A DNA stretch of 8,655 nucleotides. Origin: UBA5216 sp040081205. GTDB lineage: Bacteria > Pseudomonadota > Gammaproteobacteria > Burkholderiales > SG8-41. Under the pieces are notes generated by a model, which made no database searches, had not been told where the DNA came from, and was given only the letters and a program-made list of their open reading frames with translations. A program made the position numbers and the translations under genes. The DNA is taken from positions 1-8,655 of the forward strand of contig JBEBHE010000207.1 of NCBI GenBank assembly GCA_040081205.1, given 5' to 3'. Below, piece after piece: positions 1-6,293 of this stretch (position 1 is its first letter; each line of letters opens with the position of its first letter).

Positions 1-6
1 CCCTAA

Positions 7-30
7 CCCTCCCCCGCGCGCGGGGGAGGG
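7..30. terminator. GC-rich perfect palindrome, probable terminator or dispersed intergenic repeat
   Basis: The 24 bases are a perfect palindrome: CCCTCCCCC, then alternating CG, then GGGGGAGGG. It can form a very stable hairpin on either strand. It begins 20 bases past the stop codon of the minus-strand peroxiredoxin, where a terminator would lie. There is no T tract after it on the minus strand, so a textbook intrinsic terminator is not proven. C-tract/G-tract palindromes of this kind are common dispersed intergenic repeats in GC-rich Proteobacteria, which is the alternative reading. Confidence 0.5.
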
Positions 31-50
31 AATTCACTTTTATGGTTCGG

Positions 51-551
51 CTACAACTGCGCCAACACATGCTCCGCGCTGCTCACTTCAAACTGCCCCG
101 GCTTTTCAAGATGGAACTGTTTCACCACGCCGTTTTCAATCACCATCGCATAGCGCTGGCCGCGTATGCCCATGCCGCGCGCGGTGAGGTCCTGATCGAC
201 GCCCATTGCTTTGGTGAGTAGCGCGCTGCCGTCGCCCATCATGCGCACTTTGCCTTGCGCCTGGCATTCGCGCCCCCATGCAGACATGGTCGGCGCGTCG
301 TTGACGGAAACGCACCACACTTCGGCGATGCCTTTGGCTTTGAATTTATCGATTGCCTGCACGAAACCGGGCAGGTGACGTTGCGTTCAGGTCTTGGTGA
401 AAGCTGCGGGCACGCCGAACAGGACGATGCGTTTGCCGGCGGCTGCCTGCTCAATGTCGATGTCGTTTGATCCGATTGAGCAGGTGTTTTCCCACTCGCC
501 GGCCAGTTCCCACAGCTTGCCGCCGGGGAGTTTGTCGCCAACTTTTATCAT
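51..551 (-). CDS. Prx5-type peroxiredoxin, probable selenoprotein with TGA (Sec) at the peroxidatic position
   Basis: Thiol (here probably selenol) peroxidase that would reduce hydrogen peroxide and organic hydroperoxides in the cytosol; no signal peptide is seen. Reading from ATG 551 gives 166 codons, the usual length for a single-domain Prx5/AhpE-like protein. The start is fixed by AAGGAGA at 558-564, six bases upstream. Codon 55 (387-389) is TGA. It follows P48-AAF-T52-KT, so it fills exactly the cysteine of the family's PxxxTxxC active-site motif, and HLPGF follows directly. Downstream landmarks are intact: WCVSVNDA (79-86), the KVRMM-DG stretch (101-108), LTARGMG (122-128) and QRYAMV (132-137), whose R133 aligns with the catalytic arginine. 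The C-terminal resolving Cys of human PRDX5 is absent (EVSS there); Cys24, Cys80 and Cys96 remain. The frame is continuous across the TGA, so no frameshift is involved. A standard gene caller would report only the fragment beginning at the GTG at 362. Alternatives are a nonsense mutation or a sequencing error (TGC to TGA). Confidence 0.82.
356..389 (-). promoter_or_regulatory. Candidate bacterial SECIS hairpin downstream of the TGA
   Basis: After the TGA come 11 unpaired bases (386-376). A stem follows: CCTGC (375-371) pairs with GCAGG (360-356), then a C/U mismatch, two further pairs (CG at 369-368 with CG at 363-362) and a four-base apical loop GTTT (367-364). The loop starts with G and lies 19 bases after the TGA. 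The published bacterial SECIS model wants a G in the first two loop positions and a TGA-to-loop distance of roughly 16-37, so the geometry fits. The same bases also encode the conserved HLPGFVQA segment, so part of the pairing could be accidental. Confidence 0.5.
387..389 (-). other. In-frame TGA, proposed selenocysteine codon (Sec55)
   Basis: The minus-strand codons around it read Phe-Thr-Lys-Thr-TGA-Thr-Gln-Arg-His-Leu-Pro-Gly. In cysteine homologues of Prx5 this position is the peroxidatic Cys (FTPTC..HLPG). TGA and TGC differ at one base. Both flanking halves of the protein are well conserved and in the same frame, which is what a Sec codon predicts. Use as Sec needs selA, selB, selC and selD elsewhere in the genome; none is in this window. 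Confidence 0.72.
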
Positions 552-669
552 GTGTTTTCTCCTTGGATTTCATCAATACTGCCGTGATAGTATAACTCGG
601 CAATATAAGCTGCACGCGTTGCTTTACCCTCAGCCCCTCCTCAGAAATTACCCGCTACAAGGACTCGCC
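552..669. promoter_or_regulatory. Divergent intergenic region between peroxiredoxin and MaoC genes
   Basis: These 118 bases separate two divergent genes and must hold both promoters. On the minus strand TATACT (589-594) is a reasonable -10 for the peroxiredoxin, about 40 bases from its start. On the plus strand TATAAC (591-596) could serve MaoC, so the two candidates overlap. Neither has a convincing -35 at 16-18 bases, so the exact elements are uncertain. The two ribosome binding sites lie at the edges: AAGGAGA (558-564, minus) and AAGGA (659-663, plus). Confidence 0.35.
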
Positions 670-1536
670 GTGGCCATTCAATACGACAAACTGATGAAGC
701 ATGATATCCCGCTGGTCGAACAGCAGCTCACGAAGCGCGACACCATGCTCTACGCGCTGGGTGTAGGCCTCGGCGCCGATCCGATGGACGAGCAGCAGTT
801 GCAGTATGTGTATGAAAAAAATCTCAAAGCGCTGCCGACCATGGCGATTATTCTCGGCTATCCCGGCCCTTGGCATGCCGCCACCGATACCGGCATCACG
901 CGCAGCCATGTGGTGCATGGCGAACAGGGGTTCGTGATTCACAAGCCGCTGCCGGTCGAAGGTGCGATCACCGGAAAATCGCGTGTGGTCGCGGTGCTGG
1001 ACAAAGGCGCCGACAAAGGCGCGCTGGTATTGACTGAATGCGATGTGCGCGACAAAACCACGGGCGATGTGATCTGCACGCTGACATCCACCACGTTCTG
1101 CCGCAAGGATGGCGGCTTCGGCGGCCCCTCGACTACCCCTGGTCCGCAGAAGGCGGTACAGCCGATTCCCGAACGCGCGCCCGATCAGGTGTGCGATCTG
1201 GCAACGCTGCCGCAAGCCGCCTTGATCTACCGTTTGTCGGGTGATTACAACCCGCTGCATTCGGAACCGGCATACGCCGCCAAAGCCGGATACAAGCAAC
1301 CGATTCTGCATGGCCGGGCAACGTTCAGCGTGGCCGGTCACGCCTTGCTCAAAACCTGTTGTGGTTACGACGCGTCCAAATTCAAAAGCATGGAAGGCCG
1401 CTTTTCATCGCCGGTGTATCCGGGCGAAACCATACGCACGGAGATGTGGATGGACGGCAAGGTCGTCACGTTCCGTTCGACAGTGCCCGCACGCGGCGTT
1501 ACCGTGCTGAATAACGGTCGCGCGGAAATCGATTGA
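670..1536 (+). CDS. MaoC-type (R)-specific enoyl-CoA hydratase / 3-hydroxyacyl-CoA dehydratase, two-domain
   Basis: Hydratase-2 family enzyme that would add water to trans-2-enoyl-CoA to give (R)-3-hydroxyacyl-CoA, or the reverse, in the cytosol. The 288 residues match the two-hot-dog architecture: an N-terminal MaoC-like half (about 1-140) and a catalytic C-terminal half. The hydratase-2 signature is complete at 187-197, YRLSGDYNPLH, with catalytic Asp192 and His197 and with Asn194 in place; ILHG follows about 15 residues later. The GTG at 670 was chosen because AAGGA (659-663) lies six bases upstream and because homologue-like sequence (AIQYDKLMKHDIP) begins there. The open frame extends back to 394, but that part overlaps the peroxiredoxin gene and reads as non-protein. 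It is divergent from the peroxiredoxin and 58 bases before the first Bug gene, so read-through into the transporter genes is possible. The natural acyl substrate cannot be told from sequence. Confidence 0.9.
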   Translation: MAIQYDKLMKHDIPLVEQQLTKRDTMLYALGVGLGADPMDEQQLQYVYEKNLKALPTMAIILGYPGPWHAATDTGITRSHVVHGEQGFVIHKPLPVEGAITGKSRVVAVLDKGADKGALVLTECDVRDKTTGDVICTLTSTTFCRKDGGFGGPSTTPGPQKAVQPIPERAPDQVCDLATLPQAALIYRLSGDYNPLHSEPAYAAKAGYKQPILHGRATFSVAGHALLKTCCGYDASKFKSMEGRFSSPVYPGETIRTEMWMDGKVVTFRSTVPARGVTVLNNGRAEID

Positions 1537-1594
1537 TTCGGCTTACCTGAAACCGATACCGCGGCATAATCTCGTCGAGTGAGGCGCTGAACAC

Positions 1595-2560
1595 ATGAAG
1601 TTCCCGATAGTAGTTGCAATGATGGCCGCGACTGTTGCGGCCGGCGCGTACGCGCAAACCCCTTACCCGGCCAAATCCGTGCGCGTTATCGTACCCTTTC
1701 CGCCGGGCGGGCCTACCGATACGGTCACACGCATCATCGGGCCGAAACTTTCGGAAGCGCTCGGCCATCAAATCATCATCGATAATCGCGGCGGCGCGGG
1801 CGGTGCCACCGGCACGGAGTTGGTGGCAAAGTCGACGCCCGACGGCTACACGATTCTAGCGGGCACTATCGGCGGATTAGCGGTGTCACCGACGCTCAAT
1901 CCCAAGCTGGGTTACAACACGCTGCGCGATCTGGCACCGATTACGCAACTGGTTAACGTAGCCTATATCGTCACGCTGCATCCGTCGGTGCCTGCAAAAT
2001 CAATCAAGGAATTATTGGCGCTCGCCAAAGCGCGTCCCGGCAAATTGAACTACGGCACGTCGGGCGCGGGCACCGGCCCGCATCTTGCCGGTGAACTTTT
2101 AAACATGATGGCCGGCATCAACGTCGTGCATGTGCCTTACAAAGGCAGCGCACCCGCACAAACCGCGCTGATGTCGGGCGAAGTCGATATCACCTTTGAA
2201 AACACACTGATCGTATTGCCGCAGGTCAAATCCGGGCGGCTGCGCCCGATCGCGGCCACCGGTGTGCAGCGCTCGAAACTCCTGCCGGATTTGCCGACCG
2301 TCGCAGAAGCCGGCGTACCGGGTTTCAGCGCCAGCGGCTGGTACGGCATGATGGCGCCCGTGGCAACGCCGAAAGACATCGTTGCCAGACTCAACGCCGA
2401 TATCACGCGCGTGCTGCGCATGCCCGACATCACCGATCGCCTGAACAGCATGGCTGCCGAACCCGCGCCCGGCACGCCGGAACAGTTCAGTGCTTTCATT
2501 CGCACCGAAATCGATAAGTGGGCGAAGGTGGTCAAAGCCGCCAACATGAAAGCGGAATGA
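1595..2560 (+). CDS. Bug/TctC-family periplasmic solute-binding protein, copy 1
   Basis: Extracytoplasmic receptor of the tripartite tricarboxylate transporter (TTT) type, expected to capture a carboxylate or related small organic anion in the periplasm. The 321 residues are the usual family length. A Sec signal peptide covers 1-20 (KFP, hydrophobic run, AYA before QT). The mature N-terminus has the family pattern YPAKSVRVIVPFPPGGPTD, in which the loop at 33-42 lines the ligand pocket. IDNRGGAGG..GTELVAKS.PDGYT follows, and HVPYKG occurs at 179-184. It ends with KWAKVVKAANMKAE, the typical last helix. ATG 1595 is supported by the signal peptide; the nearby Shine-Dalgarno is weak (GAGG at 1581-1584, 10 bases away). 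No TctA or TctB is adjacent. Ligands of Bug proteins are rarely predictable; citrate, aspartate, glutamate, nicotinate and aromatic acids are known examples. Confidence 0.93.
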   Translation: MKFPIVVAMMAATVAAGAYAQTPYPAKSVRVIVPFPPGGPTDTVTRIIGPKLSEALGHQIIIDNRGGAGGATGTELVAKSTPDGYTILAGTIGGLAVSPTLNPKLGYNTLRDLAPITQLVNVAYIVTLHPSVPAKSIKELLALAKARPGKLNYGTSGAGTGPHLAGELLNMMAGINVVHVPYKGSAPAQTALMSGEVDITFENTLIVLPQVKSGRLRPIAATGVQRSKLLPDLPTVAEAGVPGFSASGWYGMMAPVATPKDIVARLNADITRVLRMPDITDRLNSMAAEPAPGTPEQFSAFIRTEIDKWAKVVKAANMKAE

Positions 2561-2614
2561 AAGCGCGATCAAAGAAACCGTCATTGATCCTGAAATCCAC
2601 ACAGAGCCTAAAAT

Positions 2615-3568
2615 ATGAATAAGTATTTGTTTTTATTGTTATTTTTTACATCACTCCCAGCCTCCGCCCAAACATTCCCCAGCAAAGCCGTGCGCCTGGT
2701 CGTGCCCTTTGCCGCCGGCGGCAGCACAGACATCGTCGCGCGCACGCTGGCGCCGCGCCTCACGGAAATGTGGGGACAAACGGTAGTGGTCGATAACCGT
2801 CCCGGCGGCAGCACGGTGATCGGCACCGAGATTGTGGCCAAGTCGCCGCCCGATGGCCACACCCTGTTCGTCACGCCCGCGCCGTTTACCATCGTGCCGA
2901 GTCTCTTGAAAAAACTGCCGTACGATCCGCAAAAAGATTTCGAACCGGTGACGCTGATCAACACCACGCCGCTGGTGGTCGTAGTACACCCGGGTGTGCC
3001 GGCGAAGAGCATGAAAGAACTCGCCGCGCTCGCCAAAGCGAAACCCGGCGCGCTGAATTTTGGATCGTCGGGCAGCGGCGGCTCGAATCATCTCGCGGGC
3101 GAGTTGTTCAACAGCATGGCCGGCGTGAAGATGGTGCATATTCCGTACAAAGGCAACGCGCCTGCGCTGGTCGATCTTCTGGGCGGCCATGTCGATGTGG
3201 TGTTCAACGGTTTGACATCGGCGATTCCGTTGATACGTGGCAACAAACTGCGTGCGCTGGGCATGACCAGCCTCGCGCGTGCCAGCGCGATGCCGGATGT
3301 GCCGACGCTGGACGAGCAGGGACTCAAAGGTTTTCTCGCCGTAGCGTGGAACGGCCTTACCGCGCCCGCGCGCACGCCGCGCGACGTGATCAACAAAATC
3401 AACGCCGATGTATCGAAGCTCGTTAAAACGCCCGAGCTGATCGAGCGGCTGAAGGCGGATGGTTCCGATCCGGCCGGTTACAGCGTCGAGCAGTATCAAA
3501 AATTTCTGCGCGACGAAACCGCAAAATGGGCCAAGGTGATTGCCGCTGCCGGGGTGAAAGGGTTGTAG
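2615..3568 (+). CDS. Bug/TctC-family periplasmic solute-binding protein, copy 2
   Basis: Same family and likely role as its neighbours, with 317 residues. The signal peptide is 1-18, very rich in Leu and Phe, with ASA before QT. The pocket loop reads PFAAGGSTD (31-39), differing from copy 1 in the AA for PP substitution and in STD for PTD, so a different ligand is plausible. HIPYKG begins at about residue 175. The C-terminus is KWAKVIAAAGVKGL. The first 40 bases of the gene are strikingly AT-rich for this window (codons for Asn, Lys, Tyr, Phe, Leu), which keeps the start region free of mRNA structure; a good Shine-Dalgarno is absent (only AGAG at 2603-2606). It lies 54 bases after copy 1 with no visible terminator between them, so the two may share a transcript. 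Confidence 0.93.
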   Translation: MNKYLFLLLFFTSLPASAQTFPSKAVRLVVPFAAGGSTDIVARTLAPRLTEMWGQTVVVDNRPGGSTVIGTEIVAKSPPDGHTLFVTPAPFTIVPSLLKKLPYDPQKDFEPVTLINTTPLVVVVHPGVPAKSMKELAALAKAKPGALNFGSSGSGGSNHLAGELFNSMAGVKMVHIPYKGNAPALVDLLGGHVDVVFNGLTSAIPLIRGNKLRALGMTSLARASAMPDVPTLDEQGLKGFLAVAWNGLTAPARTPRDVINKINADVSKLVKTPELIERLKADGSDPAGYSVEQYQKFLRDETAKWAKVIAAAGVKGL

Positions 3569-3660
3569 CCGCTCTGCCCGAGGCGCAGGACGGCGCATAA
3601 TGCGGCTGGTTCGGGATTGAACGATGCAACGGCGCTTCGGCGCGGGAGGCCGGCACCACC

Positions 3661-4329
3661 ATGGATGACATCATCACCTATGTGTTCCAGATCGACTCCG
3701 GCGCCGAAGTGCGTTTCGATGTTGATCTGAACCGCCCCGCGCCCGGCGGCGAGTTGCCGGTCTGGACGCTGCTGGAAAAAGACAAATGCCCGCACTGCCC
3801 CTTGCCTGCAACACCGGGCGCACGCTGTCCGGCGGCAGCGGATCTGGTACCGCTGGTCGAGCGATTTTCAGCGCTAGCGTCTATCGGCATAGCGGATGTT
3901 CGCGTGGTGCGTTCGGAATACGAGGTCAGCAAGCGGACGGATACGCAAACCGCGCTGAGCGCGATGATGGGACTGATTCTCGCGACCAGCGGCTGCCCGA
4001 TCCTGAGCCGCATGCGCCCGCTGGCGCACACGCACCTGCCGTTCGCCGGTGAAACCGAAACGATCTACCGCATCGTCGCGATGCATTTGCTCGCTTGTTT
4101 TCTCGACAAGGCCGCAGCGGATTTGAAGGGACTTGAAGCGTTGTTCACGGACATTGATAAACTCAACCTCGCTTTCGCGCAGCGCATTAAACGCGCCATA
4201 GAGGGAGATGCCAGCATCAATGCATTGGTCCTGCTGCATTCACGCAACATGATGGCGAGTTTGTTGATCGAAGAGAATCTGGAAAAAATCCGCGCGTGGT
4301 TCCGACATGATGCAATGGATCAGAAATAG
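3661..4329 (+). CDS. Unrecognised 222-residue protein with a CxxC motif
   Basis: I do not recognise this protein with confidence; it may belong to a domain-of-unknown-function family. No signal peptide or clear membrane segment is seen, so it is probably cytosolic. The N-terminus (1-22) looks like a beta hairpin. C43-P-H-C46-P gives a CxxC, with Cys56 and later Cys112 and the H123-T-H125 pair, which together could bind a metal. The region from about 60 to 215 is largely helical and ends in an amphipathic charged helix (EENLEKIRAWFRHD). GGGAGG at 3644-3649 supports the ATG at 3661, though the spacing is long (11). Its TAG stop overlaps the Shine-Dalgarno of the third Bug gene and only 8 bases separate them, so the two are very likely co-transcribed. 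Its place inside a solute-binding gene row is odd and gives no clear functional hint. Confidence 0.8.
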   Translation: MDDIITYVFQIDSGAEVRFDVDLNRPAPGGELPVWTLLEKDKCPHCPLPATPGARCPAAADLVPLVERFSALASIGIADVRVVRSEYEVSKRTDTQTALSAMMGLILATSGCPILSRMRPLAHTHLPFAGETETIYRIVAMHLLACFLDKAAADLKGLEALFTDIDKLNLAFAQRIKRAIEGDASINALVLLHSRNMMASLLIEENLEKIRAWFRHDAMDQK

Positions 4330-4337
4330 GGAAAATA

Positions 4338-5312
4338 ATGTTTAAAAATAAAATTTTACATTTGCTCGTCCTGGTGCCGGTCGTGTGCGCTACCGCCCCT
4401 GCACAGGCACAGGCGCCGCAATGGCCCGCCAAAACCATCCGTTTCGTCATCCCCTTCCCGCCCGGCGGCAGCAACGATATCGTCGGACGCGTGATGGCAA
4501 CGGCACTCACCGAGCGCCTGGGCCGCACCGTGGTTGCGGACAATCGCGCCGGCGGCAATTCCATCATCGGCACCGAACTCGTCGCCAACTCGCCGCCCGA
4601 TGGTTATACGATGTTGATTATTTCAACCTCGTTCACCACCAATCCCGTTATTCACAAACTGCCTTTTGATCCGCTGAAATCATTTGATTGGGTAGCGATG
4701 CTTGGCGTCGGCCCGAATGTGCTGGCAGTGACACAAAGCCTGCCGGCAAAAAACATTAAGGAACTGATCGCACTGGCCAAAGCGCGGCCCGGTCAGATTA
4801 TCTACGCCTCTACCGGCGTCGGCAGCAATGCGCACTTCGGCACCGAATTGTTCAAGCACATGACCGGCACCAACATGATTCACGTGCCGTACAAAGGCGG
4901 CGGCCCGGCGTTGATCGACACTATTTCGGGACAAGCGCAGTTGTGTCTGGCGTCTCTGATACAGGCGGTCGGTCACATCCGCAGCCAAAAATTGCGTGCG
5001 CTCGCCACCAGCGGCCCCGTGCGTACGCCCATTCTGCCGGACGTGCCTACCATCGCCGAAGCCGGCGTGCCGGGTTATGAAACGCAAAACTGGTGGGGCG
5101 TTGCGGTCGCACGCGGCACGCCGCCGGCAATCATTCAACGGCTTAATACGGAAATCGGCGCCGTGCTCAAAACGCCGGAAACCGAAAAACGCCTGCGCGG
5201 CGAAGGCGCGGAACCGGTGCTGAAATCACCCGACGAGCTCGGCAAGTACGTTGCCGGCGAAATCGATAAATGGGTGAAGCTCGCGAAGATCGCAGGCATC
5301 AAGGGAGAATGA
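4338..5312 (+). CDS. Bug/TctC-family periplasmic solute-binding protein, copy 3
   Basis: Periplasmic TTT-type receptor of 324 residues. The signal peptide covers about 1-24 or 1-26 (KNK, long Leu/Val run, AQAQA). There is a Cys at 17, but it is preceded by VPVV, so it is not a convincing lipobox. The pocket loop is PFPPGGSND (39-47), followed by VADNRAGGNS..GTELVANSPPDGYT, HVPYKGGGPALID in the middle and NWWGVAVARGTP near the C-terminus. The SND and NWWG segments are shared with copy 4, making these two the closest pair of the four. ATG 4338 has AGGGA at 4328-4332, five bases away, a better ribosome site than those of copies 1 and 2. It is tightly linked to the gene before (8 bases) and after (1 base). 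Confidence 0.94.
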   Translation: MFKNKILHLLVLVPVVCATAPAQAQAPQWPAKTIRFVIPFPPGGSNDIVGRVMATALTERLGRTVVADNRAGGNSIIGTELVANSPPDGYTMLIISTSFTTNPVIHKLPFDPLKSFDWVAMLGVGPNVLAVTQSLPAKNIKELIALAKARPGQIIYASTGVGSNAHFGTELFKHMTGTNMIHVPYKGGGPALIDTISGQAQLCLASLIQAVGHIRSQKLRALATSGPVRTPILPDVPTIAEAGVPGYETQNWWGVAVARGTPPAIIQRLNTEIGAVLKTPETEKRLRGEGAEPVLKSPDELGKYVAGEIDKWVKLAKIAGIKGE

Positions 5313-5313
5313 C

Positions 5314-6273
5314 ATGAAACGCGCGACTTGCGTGCTTGCCGCGGCTACGCTTGCAACGTTTGCCACCGCTTACGCACAGGACTACCCAACAAAAACCGTG
5401 CGCGTTGTCGTGCCCTTCGCGCCTGGCGGCAGCAACGACATCGTGGGCCGCATCCTCGCGGCGCATCTCTCGGATCGAATGGGACGGCAATTCGTCATTG
5501 ATAATCGTGGTGGCGCCGGCGGCATGGTCGGCACAGAAATGGTGTGGAAATCCGCACCTGACGGCTATACGCTGCTGGTGATTTCCGTGGCATTTCCGAT
5601 GAATGCCGTGCTTTACAAGCTGCCTTACGATCCGATGAAAGCGTTCGCACCCATAGTGCTGCTCGGCACGGGCACCAACGGGCTTGCCGTGCATCCCACA
5701 CTGCCGGTCAGGAACGTCAAGGAACTGATTGCGCTCGCCAAGGCGCGCCCCGGCCAACTGCAATATTCTTCTGCGGGTGTGGCCACCTTCCAGCACCTGA
5801 GTTCGGAAATGTTCAAATCCATGGCGGGTGTCGACATCCTTCATGTGCCATACAAAGGCGGCGGCCCCGCCACCATCGACCTCATCGCAGGGCAAGTGCA
5901 AATGTCCATCGGGTCGCTGATCGTGATCCTGCCGCACCAGCGCAACGGCAAGATACGCATCATCGGCACCGGCGGCACCAAGCGCGCAGCAGCGCTGCCC
6001 GACGTGCCGACGATTTCCGAATCCGGCGTAACCGGCTACGAAGCGAACAACTGGTGGGGCGTACTAGCAACTGCGGGCACACCCGACGCCATCGTGCGCA
6101 AACTCAACGCCGAATCCAATGCGGTCATGATGCTGCCCGAAACCCGCAAGCGCCTCGCAGCCGAAGGCGCAGAGTCGATCAACACCACGCCCGAACTATT
6201 TGCCAAACACATTGCCGCAGAAACGGTGAAGTGGGGCAAGGTAGCAAAGGATGCAAATATCAAGGCGGAGTAA
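5314..6273 (+). CDS. Bug/TctC-family periplasmic solute-binding protein, copy 4
   Basis: Periplasmic TTT-type receptor of 319 residues. The signal peptide is 1-21 (KRAT, Ala/Leu run, AYA before QD). The pocket loop PFAPGGSND (34-42) and the NNWWGVLATAGTP stretch closely resemble copy 3, indicating a local duplication followed by divergence. It ends KWGKVAKDANIKAE. The ATG lies one base after the TGA of copy 3, and its Shine-Dalgarno GGGAG (5303-5307) is inside the end of copy 3, so translation is probably coupled. The gene ends 20 bases before the convergent caspase gene's stop; no hairpin terminator is visible in that gap. No permease genes follow, so the protein presumably works with a TctAB pair encoded elsewhere, or as a sensor. 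Confidence 0.94.
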   Translation: MKRATCVLAAATLATFATAYAQDYPTKTVRVVVPFAPGGSNDIVGRILAAHLSDRMGRQFVIDNRGGAGGMVGTEMVWKSAPDGYTLLVISVAFPMNAVLYKLPYDPMKAFAPIVLLGTGTNGLAVHPTLPVRNVKELIALAKARPGQLQYSSAGVATFQHLSSEMFKSMAGVDILHVPYKGGGPATIDLIAGQVQMSIGSLIVILPHQRNGKIRIIGTGGTKRAAALPDVPTISESGVTGYEANNWWGVLATAGTPDAIVRKLNAESNAVMMLPETRKRLAAEGAESINTTPELFAKHIAAETVKWGKVAKDANIKAE

Positions 6274-6293
6274 CGCGCGCGTGTTCGAAGCAG

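Noticed and set aside
1..11. Telomere-like CCCTAACCCT at the left edge
   Set aside because: This is less than two units, next to a C/G palindrome in clearly bacterial DNA; it is chance or part of the intergenic repeat.
239..541. Apparent frameshift or split in the peroxiredoxin gene
   Set aside because: The codon count from ATG 551 to GTG 362 is exactly 63, so both halves share one frame. Only the TGA at 387-389 interrupts it. The long open frame at 239-541 is a different, low-complexity reading.
394..669. N-terminal extension of the MaoC protein
   Set aside because: The frame is open upstream, but it runs over the peroxiredoxin gene and does not look like protein. A good ribosome site and family-like N-terminus mark the GTG at 670.
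2615..2655. AT-rich tract similar to the one at 8430-8460
   Set aside because: Both contain a TTGTTTTTATT-like run, but one is the signal peptide coding start of Bug copy 2 and the other is untranslated leader. The match is short and low-complexity.
2651..3598. 315-residue minus-strand open frame opposite Bug copy 2
   Set aside because: It is antisense to a clear Bug gene, with His/Arg-rich shadow composition and no recognisable domain.
3591..3601. GGCGCATAAT as a promoter -10 before the CxxC protein gene
   Set aside because: CATAAT is reasonable, but no -35 is found at 15-19 bases, so I do not list it as a feature. The similar GGCATAAT at 1563-1570 has the same problem.
6274..6293. Terminator between the convergent Bug copy 4 and caspase-like genes
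   Set aside because: The 20-base gap has a CG run but no stem with loop and no T tract.
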